Shown here one piece after another: positions 1-6,172 of a stretch of DNA of 6,538 bases; within the stretch, counting starts at the first letter, position 1, and each line of letters starts with the position of its first letter. A program made the translations under genes and the position numbers. The notes under the pieces were generated by a model. That model worked only from the letters and a program-made list of their open reading frames with translations. It made no database searches and was not told the origin of the DNA. The DNA lies in contig VBNY01000068.1 in assembly GCA_005877705.1 (NCBI GenBank), positions 1 to 6,538 of the forward strand, read 5' to 3'. The stretch is from Gammaproteobacteria bacterium (lineage in GTDB: Bacteria > Pseudomonadota > Gammaproteobacteria > Steroidobacterales > Steroidobacteraceae).

Positions 1-558
1 CAGGCGATTCGCAAGTCGCTGCCGCGCCTCGAGCTGGGCCTGTACGAGTATCAGACCGCTCCGATGCTCGCCAAGCTGCAGTCCGGGGAGATCGATGTCG
101 GCATCCTGGCTCTGCCGGTGGACTTGGACGGACTGCAAGCGCGCGAGCTTTACTCCGAGCCCTTTACTGTCGCCATGCCGGCCACTCACAAGCTGGCAAA
201 GCGCGACACGGTGCGCGTGGAGGACCTGAAAGGCGAGACGCTACTGCTGCTCGAGGACGGGCACTGTCTGCGTGACCAGGCGCTGGAAGTGTGCAGCCGC
301 ATCGGTACGCAGGAGAAGCAGGATTTCCGCGCCACGAGTCTCGAGACCCTGCGGCAGATGGTGGCGACCGGAGCGGGGATCACGCTGCTTCCGGAGCTGG
401 CGAGCCGCGGGGCCTATGGCAAGGCCCGCGGAGTCGCCGTCCGGCCATTCGTCAAGCCGCAACCGCTGCGGCACGTGGGTGCCGTGTGGCGCAAGACGAG
501 CGCGCGGCGGATCGCGATCGACGCTGTCTGCAACGTGATTGCCGAGCACGCCAGATAA
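1..558 (+). CDS. oxyR: Hydrogen-peroxide-responsive LysR-type regulator OxyR (5' truncated by window edge)
   Basis: The reading frame is open from base 1 and stops with TAA at 556-558, giving 185 C-terminal residues. The DNA-binding helix-turn-helix lies outside the window; what remains is most of the regulatory domain. It is recognised as OxyR by GHCLRDQALEVC, which carries two cysteines nine residues apart (fragment residues 89 and 98, codons at 265 and 292). These correspond to C199 and C208 of E. coli OxyR, which form the activating disulfide on peroxide oxidation. A second OxyR block follows, RATSLETLRQMVATGAGITLLPELA, part of the effector domain. The known role is a cytoplasmic tetrameric activator of peroxide defence genes (catalase, alkyl hydroperoxide reductase, Dps); none of these targets is in the window. 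The gene converges on the EamA transporter, with one base between the stop codons. An internal ATG at 64 is not the start because homology continues upstream of it. Confidence 0.93.
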   Translation, partial: QAIRKSLPRLELGLYEYQTAPMLAKLQSGEIDVGILALPVDLDGLQARELYSEPFTVAMPATHKLAKRDTVRVEDLKGETLLLLEDGHCLRDQALEVCSRIGTQEKQDFRATSLETLRQMVATGAGITLLPELASRGAYGKARGVAVRPFVKPQPLRHVGAVWRKTSARRIAIDAVCNVIAEHAR

Positions 559-559
559 G

Positions 560-1540
560 CTACTCGCGCTCACGAGCTGGGCTCGAGTGCACCGCGGCGC
601 GCGGCGCGTGAGCGGCCGCTGGCGCAGGCTCGGGCGAGGCGCGCGCCGAGCGCGCCAAGGCGATCGCCGCGAGCACCACACACCCGCCCACGATCTGTAC
701 GGGAGTAAGACGCTCATCGAGGACGATCCGGGCGCATACGGCCGCGGCGATCGAGGTTACATACAGGCCCACCGAGCCGAACGTGGCAGGCAGATGCGCC
801 AGCGCATACGCGATCAACCCCTGGCCGAGGAACTGCGCGGCCACCGCGCAGCCGGCGAGTATCGCCCAACCTGCCAGCGTGTCCGGCAGGAATTTCTGCG
901 TGAGCGCGAGCGGCAGCAGCAGCACGGTGAACACGATGGTCGTTCTGAACAGCACCAGGCCTGTGCGGTACCGCTCCCGCAACCGCGCTATCACGATAAG
1001 GTAGGCCGCGTAGAAGCACGCGGTCCCAAGCCCCAGAGCATCTCCCAGGAGTGACGAGCCACCGTGCCCGATTTTCGGGGTGACAATCAGCACCACGCCG
1101 GCGAGCGCCAAGCCGATCGCAAGGAGAAATCGCGGCCGCGGACGCTCTCCCCATGCCAGCCACGCGATGACGGTCACGACCAGCGGAGCGAGATTCGCCT
1201 CGAGCGTGGAGGCGGCGATGGATGTCAGGAGCAACGACCAGTGCCACAGCGCCAGGTCGCCGGCGAAGCACACACCGGCCCAGAAGAAGCGCGCGTCGCG
1301 CAGTCTCGACAACACTCCTGGTGAGCCACTCGGGGGTGCGAGGCCGTTGCCTGCGCCCGGTCGCTCGAGTACCGCCCAGAGCGCGAGCAGCGGCAAGGCG
1401 AGCAACCCGCGCCAGAACGCGGTCGCCACCGGCCCCGTCTCGGACAGCCGTACCAGCAGCCCCGCGGCCCCCGTGCACAACGCGCCGCTGAACAGCGCAA
1501 TCAGTGCCAGAAATTCCGCTTGGTTGCGCTGCTTCTGCAT
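560..1540 (-). CDS. EamA/DMT-family ten-helix inner-membrane transporter
   Basis: This 326-residue integral membrane protein has ten predicted hydrophobic segments, at about residues 9-30, 37-57, 85-104, 107-128, 135-154, 164-184, 196-216, 222-241, 252-272 and 279-297. That is the two-repeat EamA layout of the drug/metabolite transporter superfamily. Family-typical features are FWRG at 42-45 after the first helix, STLEANLAPL near 111-120 in the fourth helix with GER at 131-133 after it, and LDERLTP at 274-280 between the last two helices. Members export or import metabolites such as amino acids, nucleosides or drugs; the substrate cannot be read from sequence. The start is the ATG at 1538-1540. 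The frame stays open far upstream, but that extension is antisense to the hydrolase gene and has no transporter character. There is no clear Shine-Dalgarno sequence. The last 27 residues (300-326) are an Ala/Pro/Arg-rich, probably disordered cytoplasmic tail. The stop is one base from the oxyR stop. Confidence 0.87.
   Translation of the reverse strand: MQKQRNQAEFLALIALFSGALCTGAAGLLVRLSETGPVATAFWRGLLALPLLALWAVLERPGAGNGLAPPSGSPGVLSRLRDARFFWAGVCFAGDLALWHWSLLLTSIAASTLEANLAPLVVTVIAWLAWGERPRPRFLLAIGLALAGVVLIVTPKIGHGGSSLLGDALGLGTACFYAAYLIVIARLRERYRTGLVLFRTTIVFTVLLLPLALTQKFLPDTLAGWAILAGCAVAAQFLGQGLIAYALAHLPATFGSVGLYVTSIAAAVCARIVLDERLTPVQIVGGCVVLAAIALARSARASPEPAPAAAHAPRAAVHSSPARERE
573..585. other. 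Short hairpin at the oxyR/transporter convergent junction
   Basis: A perfect five-base stem (CGAGC / GCTCG) with a TGG loop lies 14 bases after the oxyR stop, inside the last codons of the convergent transporter gene. A wider inverted repeat, CGCTCAC at about 567-573 and GTGAGCG at about 608-614, surrounds it. No T-run follows on either strand, so this is not a canonical intrinsic terminator. It could impede polymerase or help Rho-dependent ending of either transcript, but in DNA this GC-rich a short hairpin may be chance. Confidence 0.2.
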
Positions 1541-2884
1541 GCGGTGGGTGAGGCGGGAATCATAGTCGGTTGCGCGGAAATCGTCTGGCACACTCCATAC
1601 GACCGGTTCGCCTCGCGCGACGTCGACATCGAGCAGCTGCTGCTCAGCGGCGAGCGCTCGCGCGAGCTGATCGCATATCTCGGCGCGGATGAATATCGCG
1701 ACCTCGTGAAACTCGCCCGTGCGGCGCGCGCGCCGCTGGCCGCCGAGGCGCCTCGGGCGATCATCGTGCCGGGCATCATGGGCTCGCAGCTTGGCCTGAT
1801 ACGGCAGCCGCCGCTGCCCAACGATGTTCTGTGGGTCGATCCTATCGACATCCAGGTCGGGCGCCTGGCGAGGCTGCGGCTGCCCGGCGCGGCGCACATC
1901 GTGCCACTCGGGGTCGTGCCGTATTCGTATCTGCGGCTCAAGTTGCAACTGCGCGCCGCCGGATTCGCGGCTGCCTTCCACGCGTACGACTGGCGGCTCG
2001 GTGTCGATGAGCTCGGTCGCGCTTTTGCGCAATGGCTGCGCGCTCAAGCCGCGCACCCGGTGGCCATCGTGGCCCACAGCATGGGCGGGCTGGTGAGCCG
2101 TGCGGCGCTCGCGTTGCCGGGCACGGACCAGGTCCGGCGGCTCGTGCTGCTGGGTTGTCCCAACTGCGGCTCCTTTGCGCCCGTGCAGGCGCTGCGCGGG
2201 ACGTATGCGGTCGTACGCAAGATCGCCAGGCTCGTCCTCAACGGCTCCGCGGAGGCCCTCGCCGGCGAGATTTTCAACACTTTCCCAAGCCTGTATCACA
2301 TGCTGCCAACATCGAGCTGCAGCGGCGGCACGGACTTGTTCGATGCCGCGGTGTGGCCGCGGACAGGGCCACAACCGCAGCCGCAGCTGCTGGAGCGCGC
2401 ACGCACGTTTCACGGCGCGCTCGCCGGGCCCGACGAGCGGACGGCGGTCATCGTGGGTGTCGGCGAGGCGACGGTCACCTCGGTCACCCGGCGCAATGAC
2501 GATTTTGTGTACACGATCACCCGCCGCGGCGACGGCACAGTGCCGGCCGTGAGCGCGGCGCTCCCCGGAGCGCTTACGCTCTACGCACCCGTTGCGCATA
2601 GCGAGCTCACGCGAGATGCGACCGTCGCCGCGGCGGTCGTCGATCTGCTGCGCCAAGGCTCGACGCGGCGGTTGGCGGCGAAGTGGTCGAGCAGCAGCAC
2701 CGCACAGGCGCGCATCAGCGACAGCCAGCTGCGCCGCACCCACGCGCAGAAGGTGGATTGGGCGCGCCTGGCGCCCGAGGAGCGCCGCATTTTCCTGCAG
2801 AGCCTGAACGAGCCGCCGAAGCTGCAACTGCGCGTCCCCGCCGGCTTGCGCACCCGCCGGCCGGCCCGCTCCCGTCACCGCTGA
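1520..2884 (+). CDS. LCAT-like alpha/beta-hydrolase (lipase/acyltransferase family), cytoplasmic
   Basis: The protein has up to 454 residues and resembles the lecithin:cholesterol acyltransferase branch of alpha/beta-hydrolases, which hydrolyse or transfer acyl esters of lipids. Visible family marks (numbering from 1520) are IIVPGIMGSQL at 81-91 (oxyanion/lid loop), AYDWR at 155-159, the nucleophile elbow AHSMGG with Ser187, GDGTVP with likely catalytic Asp338, and VAHSEL with likely catalytic His360. An N-terminal region of about 75 residues and a C-terminal region of about 75 residues (380-454) flank the core and match nothing I recognise; the last 15 residues are Arg/Pro-rich. There is no signal peptide, so it probably acts in the cytoplasm. 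The start is uncertain: TTG at 1520 overlaps the divergent transporter by 21 bases, GTG at 1544 would leave three bases between the starts, and GTG at 1706 would drop 62 residues. None has a clear ribosome-binding site. The MgtC-family gene follows after 10 bases. The natural substrate is unknown. Confidence 0.82.
   Translation: MVALLLHAVGEAGIIVGCAEIVWHTPYDRFASRDVDIEQLLLSGERSRELIAYLGADEYRDLVKLARAARAPLAAEAPRAIIVPGIMGSQLGLIRQPPLPNDVLWVDPIDIQVGRLARLRLPGAAHIVPLGVVPYSYLRLKLQLRAAGFAAAFHAYDWRLGVDELGRAFAQWLRAQAAHPVAIVAHSMGGLVSRAALALPGTDQVRRLVLLGCPNCGSFAPVQALRGTYAVVRKIARLVLNGSAEALAGEIFNTFPSLYHMLPTSSCSGGTDLFDAAVWPRTGPQPQPQLLERARTFHGALAGPDERTAVIVGVGEATVTSVTRRNDDFVYTITRRGDGTVPAVSAALPGALTLYAPVAHSELTRDATVAAAVVDLLRQGSTRRLAAKWSSSSTAQARISDSQLRRTHAQKVDWARLAPEERRIFLQSLNEPPKLQLRVPAGLRTRRPARSRHR
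1559..1564 (-). promoter_or_regulatory. Possible -10 box for the EamA transporter
   Basis: Read on the minus strand this is TATGAT, one mismatch from TATAAT, ending 18 bases before the transporter ATG. No convincing -35 hexamer lies 16-18 bases upstream, so the call rests on the -10 alone. If it is used, transcription would begin about 12 bases before the ATG, leaving a very short leader without a Shine-Dalgarno. The box lies inside the start of the plus-strand hydrolase frame. Confidence 0.25.
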
Positions 2885-2894
2885 GAGCCGCACC

Positions 2895-3401
2895 ATGAGC
2901 AGCCCTACCGCCGACCTCACATTGGCCATGCCCGATGTCGCTCAGATCATGCGCGTCGGCTCGCGGCTCCTCGTTGCGATCTTGATCGGGGCGCTGATTG
3001 GAATCCAGCGCGAGCTGACACACAAGCCCGCGGGATTGCGCACTCACATGCTGGTGGCGTTGGGCACCGCCATGGTGGTGGTCACCGCCGCGGAAGCCGG
3101 GATGGCCTCGGCGGACCTGTCGCGCATCATCCAGGGAGTGATCACCGGCATCGGTTTCCTGGGCGGCGGCGCGATCCTCAAGCTGACGGCGGAGCACGAG
3201 ATCCACGGCCTGACGACGGCGGCGGGCATCTGGATGACGGCCGCGGCGGCCGCGGCCGCCGGCCTGGGTCAGCTCGGCATCGCGCTGCTGGGTGTTGTTT
3301 TCGGCCTGCTGATCCTGGGCGCCTGCGTCAAGGTGGAAAAATGGCTGGGCGATCGAGTCTCCCGGGACGCCGCCAACCGCCGGCCACCGGGCCGGCCGTA
3401 G
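2895..3401 (+). CDS. MgtC/SapB-family inner-membrane protein (short form)
   Basis: This 168-residue protein has about five hydrophobic segments, at about 20-36, 49-65, 79-97, 106-124 and 125-144. The family signature is clear: GIQRE at 36-40, KPAGLRTHMLVALG at 44-57, IIQGVITGIGFLGGGAI at 78-94, and GLTTAAGIW at 105-113. Salmonella MgtC, of 231 residues, inhibits the F1Fo ATP synthase and is needed for survival in macrophages and low magnesium. The present protein lacks the C-terminal soluble ACT-like domain of that protein, so it is a minimal membrane-domain form whose function in most bacteria is unassigned. An alanine run (116-122, encoded by 3240-3260) extends the fourth helix. The start is the ATG at 2895, 10 bases after the hydrolase stop, with only a weak GAGAG overlapping that stop as ribosome-binding site. 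A second in-frame ATG is at 2928. It is probably co-transcribed, perhaps translationally coupled, with the hydrolase. Confidence 0.9.
   Translation: MSSPTADLTLAMPDVAQIMRVGSRLLVAILIGALIGIQRELTHKPAGLRTHMLVALGTAMVVVTAAEAGMASADLSRIIQGVITGIGFLGGGAILKLTAEHEIHGLTTAAGIWMTAAAAAAAGLGQLGIALLGVVFGLLILGACVKVEKWLGDRVSRDAANRRPPGRP
3379..3396. other. GC-rich hairpin at the mgtC-like/aldo-keto reductase convergent junction
   Basis: A perfect seven-base inverted repeat, GCCGGCC and GGCCGGC with an ACCG loop, ends two bases before the mgtC-like stop codon. It also lies 9 bases past the aldo/keto reductase stop when read on the minus strand. It is the only strong palindrome at this convergent junction, where just four bases separate the stop codons. 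It lacks a T-tract in both directions. It may act as a bidirectional block to polymerase or 3' RNA end stabiliser, but an unselected GC-rich palindrome is possible. Confidence 0.35.
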
Positions 3402-3405
3402 CCGT

Positions 3406-4320
3406 TCAGGCTCCGCCGAGCGCCTGCACGATCTGCTCACGTTGGCGTGCGTCCGGCAGCCGACCGCGGCCGCCGCCGAGATTGTCCGTCAGATGCCTGA
3501 CGTTGCCCGTTGCGGGGATGATGCAGGTCACAGCCGGATGTGCCGCAATGAATTTGAGGAACACCTGTCCCCAACTCGTGGCATCGAACTCGGCGGCCCA
3601 GGCAGGCAGCGGCTTGCCGCGCACACGCTCGAACAACTCGCCATCCTCGAACGGGCGATTCACGAGCACGGCGACTCCGCGCTGCGTCGCGAGCGGCAGC
3701 AGGCGCTGCTCGGCATCACGGGTGCCAGCCGAGTAGTTGCACTGCACGAAGTCCAGCTTCTCACGGCTGATGACGCGTGCGAGATCCTCATGCGAGGCCA
3801 CGGTGTAGTGGGTGACGCCGATGTAGCGCACGCGCCCTGCCTCCTTCCATTTCCGCAGGGTCGTCAGCTGCGTCTGCAGATCGCGCAGATTGTGAACCTG
3901 GATCAGATCCAGACGCGGCGCTTTCAGCAGCTCGCCGGAGTGCGTCATCTGCTCGATCCCGGCCCGCTCCCCGTTCGTCCAGACCTTGGTGGCGAGAAAG
4001 GCGCGCTCGTGCATTGCGGGCGTCAGCAGATCGCCGAGCACGCGCTCGGCGGTGGAGTACATCGGAGAGGTGTCGATGAGACGCGCGCCCGCGGCGAAGA
4101 ACGCCTCCAGCACTTCCTTGAGGGGCGCTCGCTGGGCCGGCGACTCCCCGACCTCGAACGGGCCGGAGGTGCCGAGCCCGATGACGGGGATGTCCTCGCC
4201 GCTCGAGGGAATCTTGCGCGTCAGCAGCGCCTCGCTTGCGCCGGCGCCGGATGCCCGACCCGCTACCGCAGCAGCTACCAGCATGTTGACTCCTCCGGAA
4301 AGGATCTGACGTCTGTTCAC
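3406..4320 (-). CDS. Aldo/keto reductase with N-terminal twin-arginine signal
   Basis: This 304-residue member of the aldo/keto reductase superfamily is expected to carry out NAD(P)H-dependent reduction of carbonyl compounds in a single TIM barrel. The catalytic tetrad is visible: Asp83 in LIDTSPMY, Tyr88, Lys112 in ATKVW and His143 in QVHNL. The C-terminal cofactor segment IPATGNVRHLTDNLGG (268-283) is intact. From the GTG start at 4320 the N-terminus reads MNRRQILSGG followed by an alanine-rich stretch to about residue 30, a plausible Tat export signal (RRQIL) with the barrel beginning near residue 32. Export to the periplasm as a folded, cofactor-loaded enzyme is inferred. Two start sites have GGAGGA upstream: the GTG at 4320 (3-base spacing) and an ATG at 4284 (6-base spacing); the second removes the RR motif. 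The gene lies 30 bases after the acyl-CoA dehydrogenase on the same strand and is probably in its operon. The substrate is not predictable. Confidence 0.9.
   Translation of the reverse strand: MNRRQILSGGVNMLVAAAVAGRASGAGASEALLTRKIPSSGEDIPVIGLGTSGPFEVGESPAQRAPLKEVLEAFFAAGARLIDTSPMYSTAERVLGDLLTPAMHERAFLATKVWTNGERAGIEQMTHSGELLKAPRLDLIQVHNLRDLQTQLTTLRKWKEAGRVRYIGVTHYTVASHEDLARVISREKLDFVQCNYSAGTRDAEQRLLPLATQRGVAVLVNRPFEDGELFERVRGKPLPAWAAEFDATSWGQVFLKFIAAHPAVTCIIPATGNVRHLTDNLGGGRGRLPDARQREQIVQALGGA
4291..4296 (-). promoter_or_regulatory. Internal Shine-Dalgarno for alternative aldo/keto reductase start
   Basis: Minus-strand GGAGGA, encoding Gly9-Gly10 of the longer form, lies exactly six bases before the in-frame ATG at 4282-4284 (Met13). 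This is better spaced than the site serving the GTG at 4320. Translation from here would give a 292-residue protein without the twin-arginine motif. Confidence 0.4.
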
Positions 4321-4323
4321 GGC

Positions 4324-4329
4324 TCCTCC
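4324..4329 (-). promoter_or_regulatory. Shine-Dalgarno for the GTG start of the aldo/keto reductase
   Basis: Minus-strand GGAGGA ends three bases before the GTG at 4318-4320. The sequence is strong but the spacing is tight, and pairing with only the first GGAGG gives four. This supports the GTG start, the one that keeps the Tat signal. Confidence 0.5.
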
Positions 4330-4350
4330 GACACATCCGTCTGTGACTGC

Positions 4351-6132
4351 TCAAACGAGCGCAGCGTCGGTCTCCACTACGCTCGCCGCGCCGCTCTCGA
4401 CCACGCGCGCCAGAGCGATGGCGTTGGGTAACACCTGCTCCGCATAGAATCGCGCCGAGCAGATCTTGGCCTCGTAGAACTCGCGCTCCGGACCGCTCAG
4501 GTTTGCGGCCGCGATGGCGGAAGACTTCGCCATGAGCCAGCCGCCGATCACGAATCCGCACAGCTTCAGGTACGGCACTGCGACGGCCAGCGCGAGCTCC
4601 GGGGCCGACGCCAACATCCTGAGGAGCGCGCCGGTCGCGGCTTGCAGCAGCCCGACGCACCCCAGCGCCGCCTCGCGCGTCGCGTTCGTCGCGACATGAT
4701 CGGCGGTCAGCGCCTGCAGCTCGCGCGCCATGTCGGCGATCAGCGCGCTCATGGCCGCTCCACGATCCCGAGCGAGCTTGCGGCCGATGAGATCGTTCGC
4801 CTGTATGCCCGTCGTGCCCTCGTAGATGGTCGTAATGCGCACGTCACGCATGTACTGCGCAGCGCCGGTCTCCTCGATGTAGCCCATTCCGCCATGCACC
4901 TGGATCCCGACGGCGGTGACCTCGTTGCTGATCTCGGTGCACCAGCCTTTGACAATCGGGATCAGCAGATCACCCCGCGCCTGCGCGGCCGTGCGCCGAG
5001 CCGCCTCGGGGCTGTGCGCGCCGAGATCGAGCTGGAAAGCGGCATACAAGGCGAGCGCGCGCGCAGCTTCGGTCGATGATTTCATCGTGAGCAGCATGCG
5101 CTTGACGTCGGGATGATGAATGATGGTCGCGGCTGCGTGCGCTGCCTGCGTGCCCGGCGGCCTGCCTTGCACGCGGGCGCGTGCCCATTCGGCGGCCTGT
5201 TGGAACGCGCGCTCCCCGACTGCGTAGCCCTCGAGGCCGACCGCGAGGCGCGCGGCATTCATCATCACGAACATGTATTCGAGCCCGCGATTCGGCTGCC
5301 CCACCAGATAGGCGCCGGCGCCGTCCCGGTCGCCGAAGGCGAGCGCGCAGGTCGGGCTCGCGTGGATCCCGAGCTTGTGCTCGATCGACACGCAGCGCAC
5401 TTCATTGCGCGCGCCGAGCGAGCCGTCGTCGTTCACGAGAACTTTGGGAACGATGAACAGCGAAATGCCCTTCACGCCGGGCGGCGCGCCCTCGATGCGC
5501 CCCAGCACCATGTGGATGATGTTGCTGGTGAGATCGTGATCGCCCCAGGTGATGAAGATCTTCTGGCCAAACAGCCGATAGCCTGTGCCGTGCGGCACGG
5601 CGCGCGTGCGCACCTGCCCCAGATCCGATCCGGCGTGCGGCTCGGTGAGAACCATCGTGCCGGTCCACTCTCCGCTCACCATCTTCGGCAGGAAAAGGCG
5701 CTTCTGCTGCGGCGCGCCCGACAGCTCGAGGGCATGTACGGCACCGTGCGTGAGCATGGGGCAGAGCTTGAAGGCCAGGTTGGCGGAGGCCCACAACTCC
5801 TGCACCGCGGCGCCGAGCACCAGTGGGACGCGTTGCCCGCCGAAGACGGGGTCGGCCCCGAGCTGCGGCCAGCCGCCGTCGACAAACTGGCGATAGGCGT
5901 CGCGAAAACCCGCGGGCGTGACGACTCCCTCGGGCGTCCAGCGCGCGCCTTGAGTGTCGCCGGGCTTGTTCAGCGGCTCGAGCACGCCCTGCGCGAAGCG
6001 CGCCGCCTCTTCCAGCACCGAGCGCGCCAGCTCGGGAGAATAGTCGGCGAGCGCCGGCAAGGCGGCGAGACTCTGCGAGCCCAGCAGCTCCTCGAGCACG
6101 AAACTCAATTCGCGAAGCGGCGCGCGATACAT
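4351..6132 (-). CDS. Acyl-CoA dehydrogenase, long form with C-terminal extension domain (DmdC-like)
   Basis: This 593-residue FAD-dependent acyl-CoA dehydrogenase oxidises an acyl-CoA to the 2-enoyl-CoA and passes electrons to electron-transfer flavoprotein in the cytoplasm. At about 600 residues it belongs to the long subgroup with an extra C-terminal domain, which includes 3-methylmercaptopropionyl-CoA dehydrogenase (DmdC), rather than the classic 380-residue type. Domains in order are: a helical N-terminal segment (about 1-155); a beta domain with TEPHAGSDLG (163-172) and FITWGDHDLTSNIIHMVLGR (193-212) lining the flavin; a C-terminal helical domain with RLAVGLEGYAVGERAFQ (295-311), VHGGMGYIEETGAAQYMRD (412-430) and the catalytic-base motif IYEGTTGIQA with Glu438; and the extra domain from about 460. 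The start is the ATG at 6132, with AAGGGGA six bases upstream. True substrate is unknown: many genomes carry several such paralogues annotated as DmdC without using dimethylsulfoniopropionate. It probably leads a two-gene operon with the aldo/keto reductase. Confidence 0.93.
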   Translation of the reverse strand: MYRAPLRELSFVLEELLGSQSLAALPALADYSPELARSVLEEAARFAQGVLEPLNKPGDTQGARWTPEGVVTPAGFRDAYRQFVDGGWPQLGADPVFGGQRVPLVLGAAVQELWASANLAFKLCPMLTHGAVHALELSGAPQQKRLFLPKMVSGEWTGTMVLTEPHAGSDLGQVRTRAVPHGTGYRLFGQKIFITWGDHDLTSNIIHMVLGRIEGAPPGVKGISLFIVPKVLVNDDGSLGARNEVRCVSIEHKLGIHASPTCALAFGDRDGAGAYLVGQPNRGLEYMFVMMNAARLAVGLEGYAVGERAFQQAAEWARARVQGRPPGTQAAHAAATIIHHPDVKRMLLTMKSSTEAARALALYAAFQLDLGAHSPEAARRTAAQARGDLLIPIVKGWCTEISNEVTAVGIQVHGGMGYIEETGAAQYMRDVRITTIYEGTTGIQANDLIGRKLARDRGAAMSALIADMARELQALTADHVATNATREAALGCVGLLQAATGALLRMLASAPELALAVAVPYLKLCGFVIGGWLMAKSSAIAAANLSGPEREFYEAKICSARFYAEQVLPNAIALARVVESGAASVVETDAALV

Positions 6133-6138
6133 CAGCAG

Positions 6139-6145
6139 TCCCCTT
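6139..6145 (-). promoter_or_regulatory. Ribosome-binding site of the acyl-CoA dehydrogenase
   Basis: Minus-strand AAGGGGA lies six bases before the ATG at 6132. It is the best purine-rich match in the leader and fixes the start chosen for this gene. Confidence 0.55.
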
Positions 6146-6172
6146 GACGATCTGACACCGACAGCGAAGCGT

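Noticed and set aside
539..1054. A 171-residue plus-strand frame overlapping the end of oxyR and running antisense to the transporter.
   Set aside because: Highly charged, Arg/Gln-rich sequence typical of a reverse-complement shadow of a membrane-protein gene.
1541..2929. A minus-strand frame continuous with the transporter stays open for a further 463 codons upstream, suggesting a 789-residue fusion protein.
   Set aside because: The extension lies antisense to the well-supported hydrolase gene, is Arg/Ala/His-rich with no recognisable domain, and transporter homology begins at the ATG at 1540. Long open antisense frames are expected at this GC content.
3240..3260. A GCG/GCC tandem run that looks like a simple repeat or possible phase-variable tract.
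   Set aside because: It encodes a seven-alanine run within a membrane helix of the MgtC-family protein, with mixed codons rather than a uniform unit, so slippage is unlikely to be a designed switch.
3442..4431. A 329-residue plus-strand open frame opposite the aldo/keto reductase.
   Set aside because: It is antisense to an enzyme with an intact catalytic tetrad and cofactor motif; no protein-like features of its own.
5113..6147. A 344-residue plus-strand open frame opposite the acyl-CoA dehydrogenase.
   Set aside because: Its composition (Arg, His, Ala, Gly-rich, no hydrophobic core pattern) is that of a GC-rich antisense shadow; the minus-strand dehydrogenase is fully supported by motifs.
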